Position numbers and translations under genes: made by a program. DNA of 64,000 nucleotides from assembly GCA_027625915.1 (NCBI GenBank), contig JANTQA010000023.1, forward strand, positions 18,352,001 through 18,416,000, given 5' to 3'. Shown one piece after another: positions 1-11,247 of the stretch; the first letter of the stretch is position 1, and each line of letters starts with the position of its first letter. The DNA comes from Anaeramoeba flamelloides (Eukaryota; Metamonada; Anaeramoebidae). Under the pieces are notes generated by a model. That model was not told the DNA's origin, did no database searches, and saw only the letters and a list, made by a program, of their open reading frames with translations.

Positions 1-17
1 AAAACCAAGAGTTAATT

Positions 18-110
18 TCAATACACATCTGGTTGGGGGTGTTGCGGGAAAGATTTTGTTGGAAATTTCCATTCAGCAATCTCAGGAAAATATATTTTAT
101 AAATATTTCG
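18..110 (-). CDS. possible last exon of an unidentified minus-strand gene
   Basis: On the minus strand an AG acceptor (complement of 111-112, context TTTGTACAG) is followed by exactly 31 codons ending in TGA at 18-20. The predicted C-terminus contains EIAEWKFPTKSFPQHPQPDV. The stretch is clearly richer in G and C than the flanking AT-rich DNA, which is how real exons stand out in this window. I do not recognise the protein. The exon has no visible upstream partner: the next bases on the minus strand are a long A run and then repeat DNA. It could be a true terminal exon, a gene fragment or chance. Its end is close to the window edge, so the 3' UTR is not visible. Confidence 0.33.
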   Translation of the reverse strand, partial: RNIYKIYFPEIAEWKFPTKSFPQHPQPDVY

Positions 111-334
111 CTGTACAAAGTTTTTTTTTTTTTTTTTTTTTTATTTTGAAAAAAATTTTTTGTTTTTTTTTATTGAAATTTAAGGCAGAAGTTGGAAAAT
201 TTCTCTGATTTGACCTTAGGTTTTTTTCACTTTTTGTTTTGATTAGAAAATCAACAGATTTTTGAAACAAAAAAACAAAGTAAAAAAAACTGAGGCACTT
301 TTTGTTCGTTTTTTTTTTCAATTTTAGAAATTAA

Positions 335-1240
335 AAAAAAAAATTTTGAAATTTTCGGTTTATTTATTAAATTAAAAAAAAAATATTGTTAACTTTTTCA
401 GAATTTAAAAAAAGTGAAAAAAAGCCATTAACTTATTTTTATTTCGTAAATTATAAAAAAAGATCGGTACTTGATGAAACAATAAGTTAGTTTTTTATTT
501 AATTTGAGAAATAAAAAGAAAAGTTAAAAACGCTTTGGTTTATTTCAAAAATTAAAAAAAAAAATATCGTTATCATTTCCAGAATTTAAAAGAATTTAGT
601 AAAATCTAAAATTTTTACTCTACTCTTTTGAATTCTGGAAAACCTAGATCTACCTCGTTGTTTTTTTTTTTAATTTGAGAAATAAACAGATAATTTTTTT
701 AATTTTCGTTTATTTCCCAAATTAAAAAAAACTCAAGTTAGCTTTTCCAGAAATTAAAAATATGGATTTAAATCTTTTATTTTTCTCCATTCAAGTGAAT
801 TCAGAAAACCGACTTTAGTTTTTCTTGGGTTTTCTGTTTATTAGGAGAAGATTATATATTTTTTAAATAAAACTGAAAAAATCAAGAAAACCTAAGTACT
901 CTTGACAGGACTTAATGGAAATTCTTTTAGATTTTCAAGAATTTAAGAAATAAAAAATGGTTAATTTCCCCGGAATTTACAATAATTGAGTATAATCTAA
1001 GATTTTTCATTATTTTTTTGTATTCTGGAAAAGCATCGTTCGGTTTTAATAGTTTTCTGTTAATTTGGAAAAACGATAGATTTTTTTCTTCTATTTTTTC
1101 TTTATTAAATTTTCTTTGATTACTCCTTTCTCACAATAAATAAATAAAACCATAGATTTTTCAAACAAAACGTAAAATTATACAAGAAAACATAGGTACT
1201 CTACGGTACTCTACAGTTCTTACCCTAATACCTAAATATC
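335..1240. repeat. modular palindromic array, family E copy 1
   Basis: This is a chain of degenerate inverted-repeat modules. One module reads TTTCCAGAATTTAAAAGAAT and its inverse ATTCTTTTGAATTCTGGAAA about 30 nt later (around 575-650, 740-810 and 960-1035). A second module is built on GAGAAATAAACAGAAAATT and its inverse. A third uses AAAACTCAAGAAAACC and its inverse. The right end carries two TACGGTACTCTACAG-like units near 1200-1220. Related arrays occur at 10655-10953, 13608-14070, 35793-36085 and 52550-53230. No coding sequence is seen. Confidence 0.6.
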
Positions 1241-1413
1241 GTATTTAGAAATTTTTTAAAATATTCACATATAACTTTATTACCTTTTTGAGCTCAAAAA
1301 GATATTGAATCTTGTTTATTTATTAATAATATAACTTTTGTTAAAATACTATAAGCAGAAGAGTTTATCCAGTGTTTCAAAAGTAAAAAGTATGTTATTT
1401 TTTCTAGAAGATA

Positions 1414-1868
1414 TACAGTCTTTCCAAAGCTACTATAAAATTTTAAATAAAACACAATTTATTTTTTCGAGTCATATTTTCCATTTTCAAAAAATTCGGA
1501 AATAATAGTGAATATTCAAAAAAAAATTATAATAAATGAGCCCTTATTCAAATTTTTGGAACACCACAAAAAAAATTTTGAAGATTCTTCAAGCACTTAA
1601 AAATATTGTTCAAAAAAGGGAAATTTTTAAAGTTCACTAAATATTGATATTTTTTTTGGAACTTCTTTTGGACAAATAATTTTCAAGTTACATGGGATCT
1701 TGAATTATTTTTTATTTATTTTCCAAAAATTTGAATAAGGGCTCATTTATTATAATTTTTTTTTGAATATTCACTATTATTTCCGAATTTTTTGAAAATG
1801 GAAAATATGACTAAAAAAAATAAATTGTATTTTATTTAAAATTTAATGGTAGCCTTGGAACGGCTGTA
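1414..1868. mobile_element. MITE, family F copy 1 (large hairpin, TACAG ends)
   Basis: The element is about 455 bp with arms of roughly 200 bp that are near-perfect inverse complements. The left end reads TACAGTCTTTCCAAAGCTAC and the right end is the inverse of TACAGCCGTTCCAAGGCTAC. The arms share a motif meaning 'AAATGAGCCCTTATTCAAAT' on both sides of the loop. TACAG termini next to TA fit Tc1/mariner-type non-autonomous elements. A second copy lies at 49457-49897. There is no transposase ORF. Confidence 0.75.
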
Positions 1869-2226
1869 TACATTAACCAAATAAAAAAAAACTGATAATA
1901 AACCCTATATGAATATGGTATTGGTTTCCTCCAGTTCTTTTATAAAAAAGTAAACATATAAATGAAAGAGTAATATCGAAAATTTCTCACAAAATTTATA
2001 AAATTTTTAACAATCAAAGAAACCAAAAACAAAAAATTCCGGTCATTTACAAAAAATTTTCAACAAATTCTATTATCAATTTCAGATTTTTTGAGAAATA
2101 TTAGGAAATGTACTTTCAAAAATGATGTGATATTGGGTATATTATTGGGTTGTAAAATTTAAACTAAATTGCAAAAATAAGAACCAATTTTCTTTTATCC
2201 AACCAAAATTGGCTCTTACAACTATT
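1869..2226. other. intergenic, nothing recognised
   Basis: AT-rich DNA with short A and T runs. I see no coding frame, RNA gene or clear repeat boundary here. Confidence 0.5.
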
Positions 2227-2999
2227 ATTAACTTTGTTTCAATCAAAGTAACCAAACATTTTTTTTAAATATCTATTATTATTTATAATTAACCTTTGAA
2301 GAACAAATAAAAATAAAAGTAGAATAAAAAAAATCAAAAAATAGTTGATATTCTGTTAAGTAAAACGAATAAATCAATAGATTTTCTTAATAAAAATAGA
2401 ATAACCCAAATCATTAGGATACTATTGAGAAAAACAACAAGGTTCATTTTGATCTTCCAATCAAAGATCTAAATAAAATTCAAATTGAAATCAAAATCAA
2501 TTTCTCTACAATCATTTTTACTTTATCAATACTATTTGTTTCAAAATAAATGGAACAAATTTTTCATTCGACTTTCCACAAATAGATTTTATAAATCTTT
2601 AAAAATTTCAAATTTTTAATTCAGAAAAGCAGCTTAAATTATTAATTTCCCCCTTTTTAGAATTGGGAACTTTAATGGCTTATATATTAATTCTTGAGAA
2701 GTGTATTTTTTTTTGGAAAGCTGAATGAAAATTTTGATCTTTTTCTTTTATAATTAAAAGTAACAAAAGAAGAACACCTTTTTACAAAGTGTCTATCGAT
2801 CTTGCCTTAAAAAAAAACTATTACAAAACAATTATGATATAAAAAAAAAATCCAAAAAAAATCCAAAAAAATATAAAAAAACGATTTCCATTTTGGAATT
2901 TCAAAAATAAATTTTTTCATCTAATCCTCCATTCAAACCCTTTAAACACATATCATTCAAATTACACAACTGGACCCCTTTGACTGGAAATTGGTTATA
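2227..2999. mobile_element. MITE, family B copy 1, with a nested family I insert
   Basis: The left end resembles AACTTTGTTTCAATCAAAGT and the right end CCCCTTTGACTGGAAATTGG. Both match the ends of the arms at 21583-23222. The body aligns to those arms except for an extra block of about 235 bp (2526-2763) that matches family I copies elsewhere. Family I therefore inserted into an existing B element. No coding capacity is visible. Confidence 0.7.
2526..2763. mobile_element. MITE, family I, nested in family B
   Basis: The block begins TACTATTTGTTTCAAAATAA and ends TTTTATAATTAAAAGTA, giving weak inverted ends. It is absent from the otherwise collinear B arms at 21.6-23.2 kb. Related copies are at about 20345-20535, 43195-43350 and 57402-57635, with a fragment at 19746-19840. 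All share GGAAAGCTGAATGAAAATTT or a close variant. Confidence 0.65.
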
Positions 3000-3030
3000 C
3001 TAATCATAAGATCCAAAAAAAGTAAGATTA

Positions 3031-3505
3031 CAGTGATCAAAATAATGCGTGCCCAACAACTATAATCCGTGTTTCAAAATATTATCCGTGATTTTTTTTA
3101 TTCTTATACCAAGGCAACGTCCAATCTACTACTAAATAGTATACCTAAGTACAAATAAATTTTGAAAGTAAAGGTCTGGTTATTTTCAGTAAAATTTAAA
3201 TTATGAATGCAAATAGTTGAAAATTTTCCATAATATTTTCAATTTTTTCTCAATGTTTGTTTTTTTTATGATTAAAATTATCAAAAATTTTACTCTATTT
3301 TTTGAGATAAATTTTCCAATTTGATCCTTCATTTTTAGAATTTCTTTTTAAATAATAGAACTTTAAGAAACCAATACCATATTTTTTTAGGCTTTATTAT
3401 TGGTTTCTTTGATTGGTTAATGTATAGGTTTTCTATAACAAAAAAACACGCTTTTAATTTTGAAACACGCATTAAATTTTTTGGCACACTTTATTTTGAC
3501 TACAG
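3031..3505. mobile_element. MITE, family A copy 1 (Tc1/mariner type)
   Basis: 475 bp flanked by TA on each side. The left end is CAGTGATCAAAATAATGCGT and the inverse of the right end is CTGTAGTCAAAATAAAGTGT. The sub-terminal part (GCGTGCC, then a GTGTTTCAAAATA unit) is also inverted. An inverted copy is at 10128-10604 and a fragment at about 42100-42235. The TA duplication and CAGT ends match Tc1/mariner conventions. No ORF of transposase size is present. Confidence 0.8.
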
Positions 3506-3729
3506 TAACGAAAAGAAAAAAATTTTTCCATTTAAAAAAAAACAAACACAAAATTCATGGTTCTATTGGTAGAACAAAATACTGCCAATAATTTTATTTG
3601 AGGGTTTGTCATTATATTACCATTACTGTAAAATAGATTGTTTTAAATTTTTTACTCTTTTGTGCAAATCTATCAAGACTTTTCATTTATTAAAGTTTAT
3701 TCAATTTTATTTTTTCTTTTAAAAACGAG

Positions 3730-4002
3730 ATGTCAGATTTTGGCGAAGTACCAATGGAAGAACTTTTAGGCAATATGGAAGATGTTGACCCAATGGTTTT
3801 AATGGAATTAATGGGAGAAAAAAGCGAATTCAAATTTCTTCATAATGATTTTTACAATGGTATTGTCTTTTTTTGTTTTTGTTTGTTTTTAATTTTTTTT
3901 CTTACTCTTTTTCTTTTCTAATTTTCTTTTTTTTCTTTTCCAAATATGCTTATAGATTTTCCTGATTTTTTTGATGAAGATGAAATGAGAAAAATGAATT
4001 AA
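3730..4002 (+). CDS. COPS9: COP9 signalosome subunit 9 (CSNAP/COPS9) homologue, two exons
   Basis: Two exons, 3730-3859 and 3956-4002, are separated by a 96 nt intron (GTATTG to TTATAG, phase 1) and give 58 residues; human COPS9 has 57. The second half, from VLMELMGEKSEF to DFYNDFPDFFDEDEM, lines up with the human tail that runs from LLMDLAANEK to DFFNDFEDLFDDDDI. The match includes the acidic end and the paired Phe residues. In the known family this tail tucks into the COP9 signalosome between subunits 3, 5 and 6; the complex removes NEDD8 from cullins. The short divergent N-terminus is also normal for the family. The ATG sits directly after a T-rich leader, and no ATG precedes it in frame. 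Reading on through the intron would give only an FLF-rich false tail, which supports splicing. The identification rests on eye alignment of a very short protein. Confidence 0.83.
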
Positions 4003-4533
4003 GATACTAAAATCATTATACCTCTTTTACCACCACTTTTTTTACAACCAGATCTTGTTTAAAAAAACAACAAACAAAAATAATGAAAAAAATTTTTTTT
4101 GTTTATGAACGATCTCTCTTCTTTTGACCATTAAATAAAACAAAATAAAAAAACAAAAAAAAAATGACTCTGTTTGTGATTAACTTTAATTTTTCTTTTT
4201 TTACTTTTCTCTTGTTTTTTTTTATTGGAAAACCAACTTTTTCTTTTGATTTAAAAATGTAAACTGCTGGAAATTGAATTGTTTTTTATTTTTTTTTTTT
4301 ACCTTTTAAATACGCCAAATTTTGAATCCTTTTTATCAATCCACACTGATTTAACAGTTGCAAAACAAATCAAGTTAACCAACAAAACCACAATACAAAC
4401 AGCCATATTTTTTGATTCAAACTTCCATTATTGTTAAAAAAAAAAGTTTGCATGGTACTGTAAACCTTCGTTTGTTATTATTTGCGGTTTATGAAATGGG
4501 AATCCAATTTCAATCCTAAACAAAAGCATTTAA
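4003..4533. other. 3' flank of the CSN9 gene, nothing else recognised
   Basis: AT-rich flank. An AATAAA-like string near 4133 could serve as the polyadenylation signal of the CSN9 transcript. No further coding frame or repeat family was identified. Confidence 0.4.
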
Positions 4534-5031
4534 AGCAGTGAAAAAAATACCGGACATGAAAAAAATCCCGTAAAAGATTTTTTATTGTTAATATTAGTAA
4601 AATTATTGTGTAATTTCATTTATTTACAATCAAATTCCTTTTTTTAAGAATCGAACTTTTTAAAATTAGACACTTACCACTTATTAGAATGATGATTAAT
4701 GAAATCACACTTGTTCAAAACACCATTCAATCAATCAAAAAACAAGAAGAAAAATTATTGTTTTCCAAACTCTAGTAAACCTCAATAAAACTCGATTGTT
4801 TTCCAAAAAAATTGATCAACATATGGCTATCAAACAATTACTCGAGTATTCTAGAGACACCTTACTTTGATGAACTTTAGGTAGGTTTATTACTAATCTC
4901 ATAAAAAAATTGGTTATTTATAATAAGGATTTGATTGAAAATAATTGAAATTAGACAAAAATTTTCCTAATATTCACAATTAAAAATCTTTTCCAGGGAT
5001 TTTTTTCATGTCAGGTATTTTTTTCCCTACT
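4534..5031. mobile_element. MITE, family D copy 1
   Basis: About 498 bp with inverted ends: left GTGAAAAAAATACCGGACAT and, as inverse of the right end, GGGAAAAAAATACCTGACAT. Both continue into GAAAAAAATCCC. A copy at 42696-43192 is almost identical along its whole length, and a more diverged copy is at 20589-21083. The near-identity suggests recent amplification. No ORF was found inside. Confidence 0.8.
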
Positions 5032-6729
5032 ATAATCTTTTTTCGCAATTTCCAATAATTCAAGATCTAACACCAATATTCAATTTGAATCCAAAACGAA
5101 GTATATGTAATTTGTAATTCTTATCTTCAAATCACCGAGTATGAAAAAAAAAATATTAGTTAAATTTTTACTAATTAGTTTAAAGTTAATATAAGGTCAT
5201 ACAAATCACTGTATAGAAAAAAAAGTAACAAAAATGAATCAAATAATTAAAGATATTTTCCAAGTCGCCTAAGCAATTGATCAACTTTAAATAATTGGTA
5301 TTATTTTTTTAAATATCAAGTCCTACAATACCCAACTTATTTTAATCAAAAAAATTTCATTTGCAATAGCAATTGTCCCACAAGATTTCTAAAATGAAAA
5401 TACCATGATTTCAAGTTCTAAATGTGAAAAAAATCTCATCTCAATTTCTTTTTAGTAATTATTTGTTCAATTGAGAATTATCCTTTCAAGTAAAAGTTAG
5501 TGGTTCTGTGTTAAGTTTATAAAGGGTCTATTAAAAGAAATCAATCACGAGATGGTCACAAAAGGATAGCATCATATTTACAATGTTATTGATCACCGAT
5601 CATGCTCTCAATTCATACATATTTGTAAAAGAGTGGGATTATTTCTAGAAAAGTTTTTATAGTGATGAAAAACATTTTTTGTTCAATTGGAAGAAAATTC
5701 AACAAACTCACAGGTGACAAAAAAAAAAAATGAGTATCCTCTTTTAGAAGTATGATGTTTGTACAAGTCGACTATTTTCAAATATTTTTTTGCTTCTTTT
5801 TTCCTCAAATTTAAAATTAAACCAAATCTAAAAATTCGCTTGATTCTTGGAATTAAAATAGAATTCAAAACATCAAATAAAACCTAAATTAAACAAGTTA
5901 AATTTAACCCATATTTTAAATATAAATTTTAAAACATTAATAAAAGTGAATTCAATGAATTTTTTGATGCCTTAATTTTCCAATTATCTGAAATTTGGCT
6001 TTAGGATTTGTTATAAGTTTCTTCTGCATTTTCAGATTATATACTAAATGTGAAAATTTTTTCAAATAAAACCCAAATTTTAAACAAGTTCAATCATTGA
6101 AATTTGAGATTTAATTGAAATCCTTAGTAAAAAATGACTTTTTTAGATTTTTTATTACTATGATTTTATCTAATCATATAAAATTTTCCAAAAGAGAGGA
6201 GCATCACCATAAATTCAGCCATATTTAAAGTATGTTGTAATTAAAGACTAAATCATATTTTTACTCTCTATATTTCAAATGGCTATAAAAAAATTATTAT
6301 AGATACTGATAAATTCAAATAAATATCTGATAATTTTTACATCATTTTCTTTTTTATAAATTTTTTTACACATAATTTGAATAAGGCATTACATTGGTTT
6401 ACATGTTAAGAACCTTCGTAAAATTGGTTTGACTTCAAAAAATTCTTTCACTTGAGGTGTTTTAAAAGTTGAGTTAATAGATTACAAAAAGGGAAATTGA
6501 ACTAAAAATTTTATGAAATTTATTAGAATTTATCAGTATTGTTGTATAATAAATTATTATATTTTTTCTAAGGATTAATATCAGAGTTTACATTTCGGTT
6601 CTTTTTGTTAAAATCCCAATAAAAAATTATTCGATTTTTGATTCTTATGTTATTTTAATCATCAATATCAACTTATTTTTTGTTTAAATTAAGTTTTTTA
6701 ACAGAGAGCCCTATAATTCTCAAAACTTA
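5032..6729. other. intergenic, no gene recognised
   Basis: 1.7 kb of AT-rich DNA. The reading frames are short and dominated by Lys/Phe/Asn from A and T runs. I see no exon-like GC-richer island with splice sites and no clear dispersed repeat boundary. Confidence 0.5.
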
Positions 6730-6930
6730 ATGCAGTCAGTTTCACTTTTAAGGTACAAACTTTCAACGAAATTTAAGGCACAAAAAAATTTCAAATTAAA
6801 GCACAAAATTTGGAATTTTTTTTTTTTACAAATTATTTTACTAGAATTTGAATTTTGTGCTTTAATTTGAGGGTTTTTTTTTTTGTTAAATTTACCTTGA
6901 AAGTTGGGTATTAAAATGGAACTGAAGGTC
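6730..6930. mobile_element. MITE, family C copy 1 (about 200 bp palindrome)
   Basis: The left arm reads CAGTCAGTTTCACTTTTAAG followed by a motif with AACTTTCAACGAAATTTAAG. The right half is the inverse complement of the same, around a T-rich loop. Five further copies are at 15399-15599, 59601-59799, 60474-60671, 61228-61427 and 61539-61739. The intact copies begin TACAGT, as in Tc1/mariner-type MITEs. Confidence 0.8.
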
Positions 6931-8645
6931 AAATTATTCCTTTTGTTATTTTTTTACCTTAGATTTGAAAAAAATAAAATTAAAAATTTTTCGACACAAT
7001 CAATTCATATTCAACAATAAAAATATGTCACTTAATTTGAGGTCACATTCAACATTATTCGATCATATAAACACACAAACAACAAAAATAAATATAAAAT
7101 TATTATCAAAAAATTCAATAATTAAAAAAATCACAATAATACAATTTAATTCAAATTGTAAATATTTCCGTTTTTTTATAATATCAAAATCATTTTTTAT
7201 TCTTATCGTTTTTTTATTTTTATTTTATTTTATTTTTTATTGGATACATAACCTGTTTTTTTTCTATCAATGCGTTTTATGAACAATTGATATTGTGTAA
7301 AAGTTGGGTTCTTCAAAATCGGAGAACTGAAATAAAATTAGTTTATATTATCAAACAAATTGATTGGCAAACAATCGCTAATAAAAATTACAAATACCTT
7401 TTTTTTACTTTTGTTCTCTTAAAAAGTTTCAACACATTCTTGATTTATTATTATTGAGAATTATTTATTTTTAATTTCATGAATATAATAATTTCTAAAC
7501 AATTGTTAACTTTGAAATTAGTAAATCATTCTAATTCTGTATTTCTTCTAAATATCATTTCAAAAATTGTAGCTCAGAAGAAATAATGAATTGAAAAAAA
7601 AAAAAAAAAATTTAATATTCAAGAACAACAAATAATTAAATCCAATGTGTAATTTACTTTTAAATTATTCTAAATCTATAAAAACCATATATTTTAAAAT
7701 TAATATAAATAATAAAACCAAAAACTAAAAAAAAGTTGATTCACAATTTTTGAAATGAACATTATGGATAATTTATGAGTGAATTTTCACTGAAAAAAGT
7801 TTGTAAAGAAGATTTTTTACTGTTAATTCAATTCGTTTTAAAAAATATTACAGAGTCGAAATTTTGTTAGTGATTATGAATCTTTTTGAAGATCTTTTTT
7901 TTTGTACATAATCTTTTGCAAAAAAAAAAAGGAGAATCAAAAAAAAGCAAAATAAAAATTGATCAAAAAGAAAAATATTTTTAAAAAAAAAAAAGGTATC
8001 AAAAAATAACAAAAGAAAAACAAAAAAAAAACAAAAATTCGAAAAATTAAAACAAAAATTTGTGCAATTAGAAAAAATGATTTTCATTCAAATATTTGAA
8101 AATATTTTTTTGATAAGAATATGTGATAAACGCTCTCAAAAAACTTCCATTAACATTAGAAAGTGGGTTTAAATTTTGTAAAATAGTTTAGAATTGATTA
8201 AATTAATTTTTAATAATTCAAAAATTAAATTTTCGAGTTTTTAAAATTTTAAATTAGAGTTTATTAATTAGTTTTATAGTTAATAAACGATGTAATAATA
8301 ATCAAAAACTCTTAATTTTTTGTTAAGAACTATTTTTAAAGTTTATTTCTTAATAAAGTGTGAATTGAAATAAAAAGTGTTTGGAATTGTTGTTAATTTC
8401 TCTGTAGTAAATATTTATATACAATAACAATATTAGATTTCTGATTATTATAAAGTTCTTTTATAAATCAATTATATTCTAATTAAATAATTACTGGATT
8501 ATTTAATCTTGAAATTAGCCAATATAGAAAAAAATATCAAAATAAAAATAAAATAAAAATATAAAAAACAGTTATTATTATTGTTATGGGCAAAAAAATT
8601 AAGAGAAAGATTTGAATAAAAATTAAAATAAACTCTTTTTTAGTT
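6931..8645. other. intergenic, no gene recognised
   Basis: Extremely AT-rich. The reading frames at 6965-7282 and 7848-8087 are built from poly-A/T (runs of F, I, K and N) and have no features of a protein. No repeat boundary was identified. Confidence 0.5.
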
Positions 8646-8649
8646 AAAG

Positions 8650-9013
8650 GTGGGCCAGTTTTATGGAGATATTAAACATATTCTATGATTTTAATTCATT
8701 ATTCTTCTCAAAATAAAATTTTCAATTTTTAAATCTGATCTTTTTTTCTAATTTTGTAAATATTTTTTGTTTTTCTTTTTACTTTTTTTTTTTTGTTCTT
8801 TTCTTTTTTTATTTTTTTGTAAAAAGTCAATTTGAAAAAAAAAATGTTAAAAAATCCAAATTAACATAAAAAAATTGAGGCTTTGTATTTTCTTTAAAAA
8901 TCTATACATTTATAATTAAAAAAATATTCTTGTCAACAATTTTAATAATTAAAAGAAATTGAGAAATATTGCATGAAGCATTCTCAATGAAAGGAGAAAA
9001 AATATTTTTCAAC

Positions 9014-9051
<38 letters not shown>

Positions 9052-9215
9052 GGGGGGGATTTATAGTTTGTTAGGGTATTTCTTTTATGAATCTCAGCTC
9101 TAATCAGAATTTTATTATTTCTCTTATCTTGTACTAATTGTAGGTTGGTTGATTCTTAAAAAAAAAAGTGACTTTTTCATTTTTTAATTGGACGCATTTG
9201 GGTATAATGCAGTTA
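8650..9215. mobile_element. MITE, short family B relative, degraded copy
   Basis: The sequence is collinear with 51475-52022: both hold TTCATTA-CTTCTCA-type text followed by AAAATTTTCAATTTTTA, later AAAGAAATTGAGAA, then a block before a T-run. The ends (GTTAAAGGTGGGCCAG and the inverse of a GGACGCATTTGGGTATAATG-like end) are diverged from the intact TCAAAGGGACCCAG ends. A T run (9017-9050) followed by eight G sits inside it. Confidence 0.55.
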
Positions 9216-10127
9216 ATATTAGAAAAATTGTTAAATTAATAAATAAATATATATTAGAATTGTCAAATATTTTTATTTTAAGTATTTGCGAATTATAATA
9301 AATATATTATTATTTGTACATAATTAATCTTGAATTATTTAACTGTCAATTATGTCTTAATAAAATTTTTTGAATTTTTCGAACATTTGACCTTTTTAAG
9401 TTGTTTGGGTTCCTTAGGTTCTTCCTCCTTATTTGTTTTTTTAGGTGTTTGGGGATAGTAGAGGGAATAAAAAATCATTAGAAGAATTGTGGTACTTGTT
9501 CATGATTAACCTAACCAAACTTGTTAATGATTAGATCTAAAACGAATTGAGCTGGATGCATATAAAAGAATTTTCGAAAACCTTTTCTTATTCTTAAAAA
9601 CTCAGAACTTTATAGATAAACCCAACTATAAAGTTCTAAATCAAAACTTAATAAAGTAGCCTATTTCATTTTATCAAAAGTTTCAAATATTTAGATCTCT
9701 TTATTAAAACAAATTAAGGTGTTGATCCAAAAAAAATCGACAAAAAAGGAAACAACCACCAACCCATTCAACACTTAGGATACACAAAAGCACAGTTCAA
9801 AAAACCTTTCAATGATATTTTTACTTTTTTTTTACTATTTTTTTGCTCTCTATCATATCAGAAAACTAAATTGAGTTTAAAATACTTCGAATGACTAAAT
9901 TAAAAGTTTCTTATGACTACTCTTTGAATTAGAAGTCACAAATTTAGTCACTACAAACTCTCTCTTTAACAGATTAACTGCTCTTGAGCTCTTAACCCTT
10001 ACCAAACAATCCTCTCTTTTATTTCTTTCATTCACTTCACTTTTTCTTGTCTTTGTTCGAAATATTTTCTTTTTATTTTTTTTAAAGAAAAGATATCCTC
10101 TGAGCTATAAACTTGACTATATTATAA
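9216..10127. other. intergenic, no gene recognised
   Basis: AT-rich with a few GC-richer patches (9380-9470 and 9960-10040). On the minus strand 9365-9480 can be read as a Lys/Glu/Pro-rich peptide, but no start or splice context supports it. Nothing else was identified. Confidence 0.4.
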
Positions 10128-10604
10128 TGTAGTCAAAATAAAGCGTGCCAAAAAATTTAATGCGTGTTTCAAAATAAAAAGCGTGTTTTTTTGTTATAGT
10201 TGACCTATACATTAACCAATCAAAGAAACCAATAATAAACCCTAAAAAAATATCGTATTAGTTTCTTAAAGTTCTATTATTTAAAAAGAAATTCTAAAAA
10301 TGAAGGATCAAATTGGAAAATTTATCTCAAAAAATAGAGTTAATTTTTTAGAAAATTTTAATCATAAGAATAAACAAAAAATTTCAAAAAAATTGAGAAT
10401 ATTATGAAAAATTTACAACTATTTGCGTGAATAATTTAAATTTTACTAAAAATAACCAGACCTTTACTTTCAAAATTGATTTGTACTTAGGTATACTATT
10501 GGGTAGTAGATTGGACATTGCCTTGGTATAAGAATAAAAAAAAGCACGGATAATATTTTGAAACACGGATTATAGTCGTTGGGCACGCATTATTTTGATC
10601 ACTG
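10128..10604. mobile_element. MITE, family A copy 2 (inverted relative to copy 1)
   Basis: The sequence is the reverse complement of the element at 3031-3505 along the whole length. It begins TGTAGTCAAAATAAAGCGTG and ends with ACGCATTATTTTGATCACTG next to TA. The two copies are of similar size and differ by scattered changes only, so this is a real transposition family. No ORF was found. Confidence 0.8.
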
Positions 10605-10654
10605 TAGCTATAATAAAAAAACTCTAAAATCAAGTTTAGAGTTTCTGAAAGTGC

Positions 10655-10953
10655 TTTAGAGTGCCGTAGAGTGCCTAGCTTTTCCAAAATTCAAAAGAAT
10701 CGAACAAAATCAAAGATTATACCCAATTCTTTTAAATTCTGGAAAAACTAAATACAATTTTTTTTAATTTGAGACATGAACTGAAAATTAAATAAATTGA
10801 AAATTTATTTTTTTTTTTTTTTATTGGTTGAAGGGAGTGATCAAAGATCCTCTTACAGCCGTTAGGTTTTCCAGAATTTAAAAGAATTGAGTTAAATCGA
10901 AGATTTTACTCCATTCTTTTGAATTCTGGAAAACCTAGGCACTCACTCTGATT
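10655..10953. repeat. modular palindromic array, family E copy 2
   Basis: Opens with TAGAGTGCCGTAGAGTGCCT and closes with CCTAGGCACTC, so the ends are inverse complements. Inside are two copies of the AATTCAAAAGAAT/ATTCTTTTGAATT hairpin module (10680-10745 and 10866-10935). Confidence 0.6.
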
Positions 10954-11247
10954 ACTAAAGGTAAATTAGTAATTTAGATGATAAAGAAAAAAAAATATTT
11001 TGGAATCGAGCAGGTTCCAATTTTTTATTGGTTGAAAAAACAAAAAGAAAAATTAAAAAGAAAAAAAAAAGAAAAGAAAAAAAAAAAAAAAATAAAAAGC
11101 AAGTTAGAAAACAAAAAAAAAAAAAAAATTGTTTTTTTGACAGTTGATAAAAAAATCAAAAAAAAAAACCAACTGTCCATTTTTATCAAGAACACTCATT
11201 AAAACAGACACGATCCTTTTATTTAAAATTTTGTCGTTTAATTATTT

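Noticed and set aside
6965-7282. Plus-strand frame of 105 residues
   Set aside because: Composition is I/N/F/K from A/T runs, with no splice or domain features; expected by chance in DNA this AT-rich.
7848-8087. Minus-strand F-rich frame
   Set aside because: Translation of poly-A/T tracts.
9365-9480. Minus-strand Lys/Glu/Pro-rich peptide (TPKKTNKEEEPKEP)
   Set aside because: Protein-like, but it needs a frame change from the nearest ATG and no splice pair fits; too short to support.
10978-11202. Lys-rich plus-strand frame
   Set aside because: Read-through of A runs next to a family E array.
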